Source of the DNA: Caulobacteraceae bacterium
GTDB lineage: Bacteria > Pseudomonadota > Alphaproteobacteria > Caulobacterales > Caulobacteraceae
Reading direction: 5' to 3'
DNA: 64,000 nt
Assembly: GCA_019247715.1 (NCBI GenBank)
Contig: JAFBAO010000090.1
Span: forward strand, 62,001 to 126,000
Made by a program: the position numbers and the translations under genes. Positions 8,416 through 17,482 of the stretch are shown one piece after another. Below the pieces are notes generated by a model. The model was not told where the DNA came from, searched no databases, and was given only the letters and a program-made list of their open reading frames with translations. How positions within the stretch are numbered: position 1 is the stretch's first letter; every line of letters begins with the position of its first letter.

Positions 8416-9449
8416 ATGTTCGTTGTCGCCCGCGGGGGATATCGGGCTGCCGTGGTCGCAGCCGTGGCGGTGCTCGCGGCCTGCGGCGCGCGCCACGAGA
8501 CGGCCGCGCCCACGCCTGTGAAGGGTGAGCGGTACGTGGCGCGCCTGCAAACCGTGCCGGACCTGAAGCCCGTCGCCGCCACCGTCACCAGCCGCGACAT
8601 CGCCGAGGCCCGGGCCCGCATCGGCGGCACCATCGTGAAGCTGAACGTCAAGGAAGGCGACCTGGTGCGGCGTGGTCAGGTGATCGCCATGGTGGCCGAC
8701 GACCGGATCGGGCTGGAGACCCAGGCCTACGAGGCCCAGGTGCAGGCCGCCTCCGCCCAGAACGTCAACGCCCAGGCCGAACTGACGCGCACCCGGGATC
8801 TCTACGCCTATGGCGTCTACTCGAAGTCGCGGCTCGATCAGGTGGAAGCCGCCGCCAAGGCCGCCTCCGGCGCGCTCAGCGCCGCCCGGGCGCAGCGGGC
8901 GGCCAGCGCGGAGCGCGGCGCGCAGGGCGCCATCATCGCCCCGTCCGACGGCCGCGTCCTGAAGGCCGACGTCCCAAAGGGAACGGTGGTCGTTCCCGGC
9001 CAGTCGGTGGCCACTCTGACGTCCGGTCCCTTGGTCCTGCGCGTGGAGTTCCCGAGGCGGACGCCGCCGCTCTGAAGGTGGGCCAGGTCGCCGAACTGGC
9101 GACCGACAGCGACGCGAAGGGCCCGACCCGCGCCACCATCACTCAGGTCTATCCGGCGGTGAGCGCTGGCAAGGTGTCGGTGGATCTTTCGGCGCCGGGC
9201 ATCTCTGGCAACCTGATCGGACGGCGCCTCGCCTTGCGCCTGGCGCTGGGCCAAAGGCAGGCGCTTGTCATCCCCTCCCGGTTCGTCATCACCCGTTCCG
9301 GCGTCGACTACGCCCGGCTGGCGGAGAGCGACGGCTCGGTCGACGAGGTCCCGATCGAAGCCGCGCCCGGACCCGCCGCGGGCGAGGTCGAGGTGCTGTC
9401 CGGTCTTGCGGACGGCGACGTGCTGGTCGGCCCCGGAGAGCGGCGGTGA
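8416..9449 (+). pseudogene. HlyD-family RND efflux adaptor with a frameshift
   Basis: The ATG at 8416 follows GAGGAGG at 8403-8409. The first frame reads a lipoprotein signal with lipobox VLAAC (Cys23), then a biotinyl-lipoyl-like hairpin (GGTIVKLNVKEGDLVRRGQVI) and a coiled-coil region, and ends at a TGA at 9073-9075 after LRVEFPRRTPPL. The other frame continues at once with LKVGQVAELATDS and the rest of the membrane-fusion domain, to 9449. One base is missing around 9048-9052: restoring it gives VEx-PEADAAALKVGQ, a normal adaptor sequence. The gene overlaps the RND pump by 4 bases (GTGA). It is either a real inactivating frameshift or a sequencing error. Confidence 0.8.
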
Positions 9450-12400
9450 AACTGGGTCTCTCCGGCCGGCTGACGGCCGGCGCCATCGCCTCGCCGCTGA
9501 CGCCCCTCGTCCTCATCGCCGCGATCGCCATGGGCCTCTTGGCGGTGATCTCGATCCCCCGCGAGGAGGAGCCGCAGATCAGCGTGCCCATGGTGGACAT
9601 CCTGGTGCGCGGCGACGGCCTCAAGGCCGCCGACGCCGCCGAGCTGATCGCCAAGCCCCTGGAGACCATCGTCAAGTCGGTGACCGACGTCGACCACGTC
9701 TACACCCAGGCCGACGACGACCAGGTGCTGGTCACCGCCCGCTTCAAGGTCGGCACCGACCCCGACAACGCGATCGTCCGCATCCACGAGAAGATCCGCG
9801 CCAACTACGACAAGATACCGGTGGGCGTTCCCGAGCCGCTGATCGTGGCGCGCGGCATCAACGACGTGCCGATCGTGGTGCTGACCCTGTCGCCGAAACC
9901 GCAGGCCGCGGGGCGCTGGAACGATCAGGCGCTCTACGAAGTCGCGAACAAGCTGCGCACCGAGATCGCCAAGGTGGACGACGTCGGCCTGACCTTCACC
10001 GCCGGCGGGCGGCCGGAGGAGATCCGCATCGAGCCCGACCCGGAACGGCTCAACGCCCGCGGCGTGCCGCTGGGCGCCCTGATCGAAACCGTCCGCCAGG
10101 CCAACCGCAGCTTTCCGGTCGGATCGATCCGCGCGGCCGGCCGGGCCGAGGACGTGATCGCCGGCAAGACCCTGATGACGCCGCAGGACATCGGGCTCCT
10201 GACGGTCGCCTCGATGAGCGGGGCGCCGGTCTACGTCCGCGATGTCGCCACGGTGGTCCAGGCGCCGCGCGAGGACCAGGCCCGCGCCTGGCGCTACGCC
10301 CGCACATCCGCCGGCTGGTCGGAGACCCCCGCCGTCAGCCTCGCCATCGCCAAGCGCAAGGGCGCCAACGCCGTGGTGGTCTCGGAGGCGATCCTGAAGC
10401 GGGTCGAGAGCCTGAAAGGCTCGTTGCTGCCGGCCGATCTGCAAGTCTCGGTGAGCCGCGACTACGGCCAGACCGCCAACGACAAGGCCAACGAGCTCTT
10501 GTTCCACCTGGCGCTGGCCACGGTCTCCATCGTCGTCCTCATCGGCTTTGCGATCGGCGTTCGCGAAGCGCTGGTCACCGCGATCGTCATCCCCACCACC
10601 ATCCTGCTGACCCTCTTCGCCTCCAACCTGATGGGCTACACCATCAATCGCGTCAGCCTGTTCGCGCTCATCTTCTCCATCGGGATCCTGGTGGACGACG
10701 CCATCGTCATGATCGAGAACATCGCCCGGCACTGGGCGATGAACGACGGGCGCGGCCGCCGGCAGGCGGCGATCGAGGCGGTGGCCGAGGTGGGCAATCC
10801 GACCGTGGTGGCGACGCTGACGGTGGTCGCCGCGCTGCTGCCGATGCTGTTCGTCTCGGAGATGATGGGGCCCTACATGGCGCCGATCCCGGTGAACGCC
10901 TCGGCCGCCATGGTCTTCTCGTTCGTCGTGGCGGTGGTCATCGCGCCCTGGCTGATGATCCGCTTCGCCCGCCGGACCCTCGCGCACGGCCATGCCGAAG
11001 GCGAGGCGGAGGGGCGCCTGGGGCGGCTTTACCGTCGCGTGGCCGGCCGGGTCATCGCCACGCGGCGCGGCGCCTGGACCTTCCTGATCGCGGTGGGCCT
11101 CGCGACCCTGGTCGCCTGCGCCCTCTTCGCCACCAAGACCGTGACCGTGAAGCTGCTGCCGTTCGACAACAAGTCCGAGCTGCAGGTGGTGCTCACCCTC
11201 CCCGAAGGGACGAGCCTGGAGACCACCGAGCGGACTCTCGGCCGCATCGCCGCCTTCGCCGAGGCCGTGCCCGAGGTGACGTCGGCCGAGGCCTACGCGG
11301 GAACCGCCGCGCCTTTCAATTTCAACGGCCTGGTGCGCCACTACTACCTGCGCAGCCGCCCCGAGATGGGCGACCTGCAGATCGAGCTGACGCCGAAGGA
11401 CAAGCGCTCGCGCGCCAGTCACGCGATCGCCCTCGACCTTCGCCAGCGCCTTGCGAAGCTGCTCCTTCCCGCGGGCACGACCCTCAAGGTCGTCGAGGCG
11501 CCGCCCGGCCCGCCGGTGCTGGCGACCCTGCTGGCCGAGATCTACGGCCCCGACTCCGCCACCCGCCGCGCCATCGCCGATCAGATAGAGTCGATCTTCC
11601 TGTCGTTCCCCTACATCGTCGATGTCGGCGACAGCCATGGCCTCGCCCGCCCGCGCCTGCGGCTGACGCCGGACCGCGCCCAGCTCGAGACGTACGGAGT
11701 CTCGGACCGCGAGGTGTTCGACTCCATCGGCGCCGCGCTCGGGGGCGAGACGATCGGCTACTCGCACCGGGGGGAGGATCGCACGCCGATGCCGATCTCC
11801 ATTCGCCTTCCGCAGACAGACCGCATCTGGTCGGCGCGCCTGGCCGCGACCCCGGTGGCGCTGACCAAGACGGCGGAGGGGCCGAAGCTGGTGCAGCTCG
11901 GCCAGGTCGTCCAGGCCACGCAGGAGCCGGGCTCACCGCACCTCTTCCGCCGCGACGGGCGCGACGTGGAGATGGTGATGGCCGAACTGGCCGGACGCTA
12001 CGAGGCGCCGATCTACGGCATGCTCGACGTGGACGCCGCCATCGACCACCACGACTGGGGCGCGCTGCCCAAACCCGCCATCCGCCTGCACGGCCAGCCG
12101 AGCGACGAGACCAGGCCCACCGTGCTCTGGGACGGCGAGTGGGAGATCACCTGGGTGACGTTCCGCGACATGGGCGCGGCCTTCGGGGTGGCGATCCTCG
12201 GCATCTACTTCCTGGTGGTGGCCCAGTTCGGCAGCTTCAAGCTGCCGCTGGTGGTGCTGACGCCGATCCCGCTGACCCTGGTGGGCATCGTGCTCGGCCA
12301 CATTCTCTTCCACGCCCCCTTCACCGCCACCTCGATGATCGGCTTCATCGCGCTCGCCGGCATCATCGTGCGCAATTCCATCCTCTTGGTGGACTTCATC

Positions 12401-12805
12401 CGCCACAAGCAGACCGAGGGGCGCCCGCTGCGCGACGTGTTGCTGGAGGCGGGCGCGATCCGCTTCAAGCCGATCCTCCTGACGGCGCTGGCGGCCATGA
12501 TCGGCGCGGCGGTGATCCTCACCGACCCGATCTTCCAGGGCCTGGCGATCAGCCTGCTGTTCGGCCTCGCTTCATCGACCCTGCTCACGGTGCTGGTGAT
12601 CCCGGCCATCTATGTCGTCCTGCGCGACGACAGGGGCCCCGGGCGCGCCCGCGCGAAGCGTCCGAGGACGCCTTCAGGTCGCCCCTTGCGTCAGCGACGA
12701 CGGAAAATGCCGATCTTTCAGAGCCTGTTTGACGATCTTGTTCATCTGGTTCCTGGGCATGTCGTCCACGAAGATCCAGGTCGTCGGGACCTTATGCTTC
12801 GATAA
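9446..12805 (+). CDS. RND efflux transporter permease subunit
   Basis: A 1119-residue RND pump. It has an N-terminal membrane segment, a large periplasmic loop, the TM4 proton-relay motif GILVDDAIVMIENIARH (paired Asp near residues 416-417), a second periplasmic loop from about 560, and closing membrane segments (SMIGFIALAGIIVRNSILL, LLFGLASSTLLTVLVIPAIY). The paired Asp resembles the hydrophobe/amphiphile (HAE) type rather than CzcA-type metal pumps, so the substrate is uncertain. It starts with GTG overlapping the adaptor stop. About the last 45 residues are basic and low in hydrophobicity, and are encoded antisense to the 3' end of the convergent acyl-CoA ligase gene. The natural end is probably near VVLRDDRG, so the stop may have been lost. 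Confidence 0.85.
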   Translation: MKLGLSGRLTAGAIASPLTPLVLIAAIAMGLLAVISIPREEEPQISVPMVDILVRGDGLKAADAAELIAKPLETIVKSVTDVDHVYTQADDDQVLVTARFKVGTDPDNAIVRIHEKIRANYDKIPVGVPEPLIVARGINDVPIVVLTLSPKPQAAGRWNDQALYEVANKLRTEIAKVDDVGLTFTAGGRPEEIRIEPDPERLNARGVPLGALIETVRQANRSFPVGSIRAAGRAEDVIAGKTLMTPQDIGLLTVASMSGAPVYVRDVATVVQAPREDQARAWRYARTSAGWSETPAVSLAIAKRKGANAVVVSEAILKRVESLKGSLLPADLQVSVSRDYGQTANDKANELLFHLALATVSIVVLIGFAIGVREALVTAIVIPTTILLTLFASNLMGYTINRVSLFALIFSIGILVDDAIVMIENIARHWAMNDGRGRRQAAIEAVAEVGNPTVVATLTVVAALLPMLFVSEMMGPYMAPIPVNASAAMVFSFVVAVVIAPWLMIRFARRTLAHGHAEGEAEGRLGRLYRRVAGRVIATRRGAWTFLIAVGLATLVACALFATKTVTVKLLPFDNKSELQVVLTLPEGTSLETTERTLGRIAAFAEAVPEVTSAEAYAGTAAPFNFNGLVRHYYLRSRPEMGDLQIELTPKDKRSRASHAIALDLRQRLAKLLLPAGTTLKVVEAPPGPPVLATLLAEIYGPDSATRRAIADQIESIFLSFPYIVDVGDSHGLARPRLRLTPDRAQLETYGVSDREVFDSIGAALGGETIGYSHRGEDRTPMPISIRLPQTDRIWSARLAATPVALTKTAEGPKLVQLGQVVQATQEPGSPHLFRRDGRDVEMVMAELAGRYEAPIYGMLDVDAAIDHHDWGALPKPAIRLHGQPSDETRPTVLWDGEWEITWVTFRDMGAAFGVAILGIYFLVVAQFGSFKLPLVVLTPIPLTLVGIVLGHILFHAPFTATSMIGFIALAGIIVRNSILLVDFIRHKQTEGRPLRDVLLEAGAIRFKPILLTALAAMIGAAVILTDPIFQGLAISLLFGLASSTLLTVLVIPAIYVVLRDDRGPGRARAKRPRTPSGRPLRQRRRKMPIFQSLFDDLVHLVPGHVVHEDPGRRDLMLR

Positions 12806-14296
12806 AGACTGGCGGCAGCGATCCTCCAGCCGGCGCCCGGCTTCGGCCGGGTCGGCCGCCTGATCGCGAAGCTGGACGAAGGCCGCCACCGTTTCGCCGA
12901 GCCGCGCATCGGGGCGGCCGGTGACCGCGCAATGCAACACGGCCGGATCCTCGAACAGAACCCGCTCGACCTCGGCGGGATAGACGTTGGCGCCTCCGCG
13001 GATGATCAGATCCTTCAGGCGCCCGCGGATGAAGAGCTCGCCGTCGTCGTCCATGGCGCCGAGGTCGCCGGTGTGAAGCCAGCCGCCGCGCAGGGCTGCC
13101 TCGGTCTCCTCCGGCCGGCGCCAATAGCCAAGCATGGGGACGTAGACGTCCTTCCAGAGACCGTCGCGGCGCGGTCCGATGCAGACCTCTCCCACGACTC
13201 CCGGCGCAACCGGGCGGCCGGTCTCGTCCTGGATCTCCACGGCGAGGTGATCACAAGGTCGTCCGACCGAGCCGGGGGGCGATGGAACGCCGAGCACCGT
13301 CGAGCTGACCCCGGTCGGCGCTTCGGTGAGGCCGTAGGAGTAGGTCACGCCGCCGAAGAAATCGCTGTAGAGCTTTCGCAGGGGCTCAGGAACATGGGCC
13401 GAGCCGATTCCCGGCGCGCGCAGCGAAGCCAGCAGCGAGCGATCGATGTCCGGCCGGGTCAGCATGTCGTAGAGCACGGCCGGGGCCGAGTTGAGCGAGC
13501 CGATCTGCTCTCTCCCCACCCACTCGGCGATCTCCGGGGCGTAGAGCCGCTCGAGCAGCACCACCGTCGAGCCGCGCAGCGACGCGCACACCGGCCCAAG
13601 GATCATCAGAATAAGGATGGTCAGCGGCGTTGCGATGCCGTGGCGCGCGGCGAACCCCTGGGCGTCGCGGCGCCGGGCGGCGACCAGGGCCATGTTGTGC
13701 TGGCTGTGGACGGCGCCCTTGGGAAATCCGGTCGTGCCGCTGGTGTAGGCGATGGCCGCCGGCGCCCAGGGGTCGATTTCCTCCCGGTCGTCCGGGGCGC
13801 CCCGGTTTCGGCCAAGCAAGCCCCCGAATTCGCCGCCCCCCTCGGCGGGGTCACAGGCGATCACCGTGAGGCCGTCGACGGCCGGCAGATCGGCGATGAC
13901 CCTGGACTCGGCGATGAGCAGCTTGGGGCCTGCGTCGGCGAGCATGTGGGCCTTCTCGGCAGGCGCGAGCGCGACGTTGAGGCCGAGCCAGATCGCCCCG
14001 ATCCGCTGACTGGCCATGAAGGCGGCGACGAGTTCGGGATGGTTGCCGATGCTGGCGGCCACCCGGTCGCCCGGGCCTACGCCGGCCGAGCGCATCACCG
14101 CCACCGCAGCGCGAACGTCCGCTTCGAGTTCGCCGTAGCGGCGACGCCCGTAACGGCCGACCAGCGCTTCGGCGTCCGGCCGCTCGCGCACCGCCGCGTC
14201 CATGATCGCGGCCACGGTCTTCGGGCCACCCGGTATGGGCGTGCGGGAGGCGGGAGGCGTCAGCCCCAGCGCGCCGAACGCGTCGTCATTCCACAA
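12674..14296 (-). CDS. AMP-dependent acyl-CoA synthetase/ligase
   Basis: A 540-residue adenylate-forming ligase. The phosphate-binding loop AYTSGTTGFPKGAVHS is near residue 185, YGLTEAPTGVS near 320, HTGDLGAMDDDGELF near 408, then the hinge and RGRLKDLIIRGGANVYP. The C-terminal catalytic Lys lies in NQMNKIVKQAL (about 522). It activates a carboxylate as acyl-AMP and transfers it to CoA. The start is TTG at 14296, supported by AAGGAGG at 14303-14309. It is the last gene of the minus-strand run Rieske oxygenase, acyl-CoA dehydrogenase, ligase. Its 3' end overlaps the extended RND gene by 132 bases. Confidence 0.88.
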   Translation of the reverse strand: MWNDDAFGALGLTPPASRTPIPGGPKTVAAIMDAAVRERPDAEALVGRYGRRRYGELEADVRAAVAVMRSAGVGPGDRVAASIGNHPELVAAFMASQRIGAIWLGLNVALAPAEKAHMLADAGPKLLIAESRVIADLPAVDGLTVIACDPAEGGGEFGGLLGRNRGAPDDREEIDPWAPAAIAYTSGTTGFPKGAVHSQHNMALVAARRRDAQGFAARHGIATPLTILILMILGPVCASLRGSTVVLLERLYAPEIAEWVGREQIGSLNSAPAVLYDMLTRPDIDRSLLASLRAPGIGSAHVPEPLRKLYSDFFGGVTYSYGLTEAPTGVSSTVLGVPSPPGSVGRPCDHLAVEIQDETGRPVAPGVVGEVCIGPRRDGLWKDVYVPMLGYWRRPEETEAALRGGWLHTGDLGAMDDDGELFIRGRLKDLIIRGGANVYPAEVERVLFEDPAVLHCAVTGRPDARLGETVAAFVQLRDQAADPAEAGRRLEDRCRQSLSKHKVPTTWIFVDDMPRNQMNKIVKQALKDRHFPSSLTQGAT

Positions 14297-14358
14297 GGGC
14301 GCCCTCCTTAAGCGAAGTCTTCCACCGGCGCCTCAGCGCCAGCGCGGCCTGGTCGCGA

Positions 14359-15354
14359 TCAGACCGGCGCCGGACATTGCAGGAGCAGCCGCTGGCGCGC
14401 CTGGCCACCGAGCTGATCCAGGACATGCGAGCGCTTCACGTACCAGTGGGCGTCGCATTCGACCGTGAACCCCATGGCGCCGTGGACCTGGATGTTGCTC
14501 CTGGCATTGGCGAACGAAGCCCGGGTGGCCATGATCTTGGCGGCGAAGGAGTGGAAGGGCGCGTCTTCGCGGCCGCCGGCCGCGGCGGCGGCCGCGAAGA
14601 TGGTCTGGGCCTGGGCGCATTCGGCTTCCACGACCATGTTCGCGCATCGGTGCTTGACGGCCTGGAAGCCGCCGATCGCGCGGCCGAACTGCTGGCGCAC
14701 CTTGGCGTACTCGGAGGCCATGTCGCGCGTGGCCTGCGCCATGCCCACCAGCATCGCAGCCGCGAGGATCCGCCCTCGCAGCGCCGCCGGCCCCATGGTT
14801 TGCGACCTGGCGATCAGGCTCCCCCCGTCGAGCCGCAGGCGCTCATAGGTCAGTGCGTCGTCGATACCCGCGCCCGGCTGGCGCCCTTGGCGAGGCGCCC
14901 GCGCAAGCGCGATCGCCTGCGCCGTCCAGACAAGCACATGGTCGGCCGCGCCGGCGTCGATCAGCAGGAACTCTCGATCGAGGCTGTCCGCCTCAGCCTC
15001 GCCCAGGGGGTGCGCGAAGGCGGCGGGCCGGCCCGCCAGGAACTCCCCGGCGAGCGCCTTGTCGCCGGCGCTGAGCGCGAGGTCGGCGGCCAGGGTGGTG
15101 GCCAGCAGGCTCGGGCTGATGAGCTGGCGGCCCGCCTCGCGAAAGACCATCAGCTCGTCGGCGACCGTGAGGCCGGCGCCGCCGACCGCCTCCGGCAGCG
15201 CCATGCCAAGCCAGCCCATCGCCGCGGCGGCCCTCACTTCCGCGGGGCCGTCCGCCGGCGCGCGCCGCAGCCGGCCCGCCGGCAGTTCGGCGGTCAGAAA
15301 ATCGCCGGCTACCTCGGCGATTTGTTGCTGATCCTCGTTCGGCAACAGATCCAA
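14359..15354 (-). CDS. Acyl-CoA dehydrogenase, short (structural/FadE-small type) subunit
   Basis: A 331-residue acyl-CoA dehydrogenase-fold protein, shorter than the usual 380-400. The N-terminal helical domain (NEDQQQIAEVAGDFL) and the loop ALPEAVGGAGLTVADELMV are present. The C-terminal domain has ASEYAKVRQQFGRAIGGFQAVKH and ends IQVHGAMGFTVECDAHWYVKR. The usual GGTSEI-type FAD-contact end is absent. That is typical of the smaller subunit in heteromeric alpha2beta2 acyl-CoA dehydrogenases of steroid-type side-chain degradation. A partner could be the frameshifted large-type gene at 39220-40387. The start is TTG at 15354 with GGAGG 8 bases upstream. It lies between the Rieske oxygenase and ligase genes. 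Confidence 0.82.
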   Translation of the reverse strand: MDLLPNEDQQQIAEVAGDFLTAELPAGRLRRAPADGPAEVRAAAAMGWLGMALPEAVGGAGLTVADELMVFREAGRQLISPSLLATTLAADLALSAGDKALAGEFLAGRPAAFAHPLGEAEADSLDREFLLIDAGAADHVLVWTAQAIALARAPRQGRQPGAGIDDALTYERLRLDGGSLIARSQTMGPAALRGRILAAAMLVGMAQATRDMASEYAKVRQQFGRAIGGFQAVKHRCANMVVEAECAQAQTIFAAAAAAGGREDAPFHSFAAKIMATRASFANARSNIQVHGAMGFTVECDAHWYVKRSHVLDQLGGQARQRLLLQCPAPV

Positions 15355-15394
15355 ATCGAAAACCTCCGACGCACCGGGACCTTATGAGGAACGC

Positions 15395-16750
15395 TTAGCG
15401 CGCCATGTAGACGTCGACCATCTGGTGAAGATGGCGACAGCGGACCTCGAGGTAGCGGCCGAACTGGATCTCGCCCTCGCCCAGCGCCTTCAGTCCGTGC
15501 TGCAGCGGCGCCATGTTGGACTGGTCCTGATCGTAGACGCTGGCGAGGAAGCCGAGCTCGGTCGCGCTCGACCACAGATCTTCCTCTCCCAGCATGTGGA
15601 AGGCGGCCGGCGGGGGCTTCGGCTTGTCCTTCGGGGCGATGCGGAAAAGCATCACCTCCATGAACGTCGTTTCGTGATCGAGGGGCCTGAAACGATAGCA
15701 GATCTTGTCCCTAAACCCGCCCCACAGATGGAAATTCGGGAAGAAGTCGTAGGACATGCCGTCCATCATCTCGGCGTCGCAAACGTCCTGGAAATCATAG
15801 CCGGTCTCGGCCGTAAGGTTCCGACGCGACACCTCGCCTGCGTAGTTGCGCGCCGTCATGCCGGGCTCGGGCGGAAAGGTGGCGCGCGAGCCCGCGCGCC
15901 CGCCGGCGGCGAACATCCGCTCGATCCGCTGCTCCTCGGTGAGCTGCTCATGATGGACGCTGGGCGTCAGGCCGCCCGGATTCATGAACCGCGTCACATG
16001 GTCGGAGAGGACGTCGTACTGGCCTGACTCGAACCCGTTGGTCGGGTTGAGCTGCGGATGGGTCGCAAAGACGTGGTGCGACTCGATGAAGGCTTCCGCG
16101 CACACCTTCCAGTTCGCGTGCGCGATCTTGCCGACATGGGCGACGATGGTGCAGTCCTGGATCCGCCAGCGGGCGAAGTGCTCGGGCATGGGGGCGAGCT
16201 GCTCCAGGAGCGGCGTCGCTTCATTGTCGAAGTTGATGAAGACGAAGCCGGCCCAGGTCTCGAGCCTGATCTGGGGCAAGGAGAACTTGCCAGGATCGAT
16301 CTGCGGGAAATCCCAGCCGAAGGGGTTTTCCCGGAACGTCCCGTCGGTATTCCAGGTGAACCCGTGGTAGGGGCACCGGAACTGCTGCTTGCAGCCGCCG
16401 TCGGTGACCAGCTTGCGGCCGCGGTGCAGGCAGACGTTCTGCATCGCCTTCAGCGAGCCGTCCCGCTGGCGGGTGACGATCACCGTCTTGTTCAGCAGGT
16501 CGAAGACATGGGTGTCGCCGGGGTTGGGGATCGCCTCCTCGCGGCAGACGTACTGCCAAGTCTTCAGCCACACCTTTTCGACTTCCCTGCGGAAGAACTC
16601 GGGGCTCGTGTAGCGGCTGGCCGCAATGGGCTCCACGCCCAGATCGAGGGTCCGTTCGCCAAGGAGCTCCGGCGGGTGACGGCGATCGCGCGCCAGCACG
16701 TCCTGGTAGGTCATGGGTCGCTGGGTCGCTTTGGCGGACGCCGCTGGCAT
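15395..16750 (-). CDS. Rieske non-heme iron ring-hydroxylating oxygenase, alpha subunit
   Basis: A 451-residue oxygenase. The Rieske [2Fe-2S] ligands are in NVCLHRGRKL and RCPYHGFTW (about residues 105-130), giving CxH-x16-CxxH. The catalytic domain has the mononuclear iron region FIESHHVFATHPQ (about 220-232), with two His. It would add O2 to a ring or alicyclic substrate, given electrons from a ferredoxin. No beta subunit or reductase is adjacent. The ATG at 16750 is preferred over one at 16786 because TTGGAG precedes it and a promoter-like sequence with the shared cluster motif lies at 16775-16807. It heads the run Rieske, acyl-CoA dehydrogenase, ligase. Confidence 0.87.
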   Translation of the reverse strand: MPAASAKATQRPMTYQDVLARDRRHPPELLGERTLDLGVEPIAASRYTSPEFFRREVEKVWLKTWQYVCREEAIPNPGDTHVFDLLNKTVIVTRQRDGSLKAMQNVCLHRGRKLVTDGGCKQQFRCPYHGFTWNTDGTFRENPFGWDFPQIDPGKFSLPQIRLETWAGFVFINFDNEATPLLEQLAPMPEHFARWRIQDCTIVAHVGKIAHANWKVCAEAFIESHHVFATHPQLNPTNGFESGQYDVLSDHVTRFMNPGGLTPSVHHEQLTEEQRIERMFAAGGRAGSRATFPPEPGMTARNYAGEVSRRNLTAETGYDFQDVCDAEMMDGMSYDFFPNFHLWGGFRDKICYRFRPLDHETTFMEVMLFRIAPKDKPKPPPAAFHMLGEEDLWSSATELGFLASVYDQDQSNMAPLQHGLKALGEGEIQFGRYLEVRCRHLHQMVDVYMAR

Positions 16751-16774
16751 CAGTCCAACTCCAAGAGCATTGGT

Positions 16775-16807
16775 TTCGCATCCCATTTAGCTCGCCCCCG
16801 CAGTCAA
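16775..16807 (-). promoter_or_regulatory. Promoter with cluster motif upstream of the Rieske oxygenase
   Basis: On the minus strand, TTGACT (16802-16807), a 10-base spacer and GCTAAAT (16785-16791) resemble the Caulobacter housekeeping promoter. GGATGCGAA follows directly; the plus strand reads TTCGCATCCCATTTA, 16775-16789. This is a variant of the motif shared by many promoters of the island. Its place just downstream of the -10 would suit a repressor operator. Confidence 0.45.
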
Positions 16808-17008
16808 GACAAACCCGTAGCGCGCTTCAACCATCGCTTCGCAACCGTCGCCTCAGGGAAGGAGAACCGCACCGGTCGCGGCGCCCAGCCGCCCGCGTTG
16901 ACGAGACGCGACCGGACGGGCTAGCAACTTCAAAGCGCCGACTGTTAGGATCGCAGACCTTCCGCAAGAATCCGGCCTGCGCCCGTCGCCAACCTGGTCT
17001 GGACAGAG

Positions 17009-17482
17009 ATGGATCAAGCCCTCCTCGACGAATTCGCGATCCGGCGCCTGGCCGCCGCCTACACGGACGCGGCCAACCGCCGGGACCCGGTTCAGGCGGC
17101 GGCGACCTACGCCCCGGACGGCGTCCTGCAGCCCTACGACGGGCCCCCGCTCGTGGGCCGGGCCGAGATCGAGCGGGTGTTTTGCGAGCGCTGGCCCAAG
17201 TCCGGGCTGATCTTCCAATGCCTGCACAGCGGTCTGGTCGAGGTGGCCGGCCACCGCGGCTGGGCGCGCTGGTGGCTGAGCGAATGGAACAAGCCGGCCG
17301 ACGCCGATCGCGGCCGCCGCAACCTGTTCACCTATCAGGACGAGCTCATCCGCCTGCCCGAGGGATGGCGGTTCGCCCGGCGCAACCTGCAGACGGTATA
17401 CCGCGAACAGGTGGACTATCCGGCCCGGCTCCCCCCGCCCATCGACTTCGACCATCAATTCCAGCCCTGGCCCCCCGCATGA
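17009..17482 (+). CDS. SnoaL/NTF2-like protein
   Basis: A 157-residue single-domain protein of the NTF2/SnoaL-like fold. The N-terminal helix FAIRRLAAAYTDAANRRDP is followed by TYAPDGVLQPY, the pattern of the family cone-shaped barrel, and WRFARRNLQTVYRE at the end is also typical. Members include isomerases, hydratases and small subunits without a catalytic role. Its stop overlaps the start of the following VOC protein by ATGA, so the two are made together. It lies divergent from the Rieske operon, 258 bases away. Its reaction is unknown. Confidence 0.78.
   Translation: MDQALLDEFAIRRLAAAYTDAANRRDPVQAAATYAPDGVLQPYDGPPLVGRAEIERVFCERWPKSGLIFQCLHSGLVEVAGHRGWARWWLSEWNKPADADRGRRNLFTYQDELIRLPEGWRFARRNLQTVYREQVDYPARLPPPIDFDHQFQPWPPA

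Noticed and set aside
9308..11767. Very long open frame antisense to the RND pump
   Set aside because: It is a GC-rich shadow frame; its His/Asp/Arg-rich sequence has no domain pattern, and the plus-strand RND motifs are clear.
9446..12805. Heavy-metal (CzcA-type) assignment for the RND pump
   Set aside because: TM4 has GILVDDAIVMIEN with paired Asp, unlike the single-Asp CzcA pattern, so a metal substrate is not supported.
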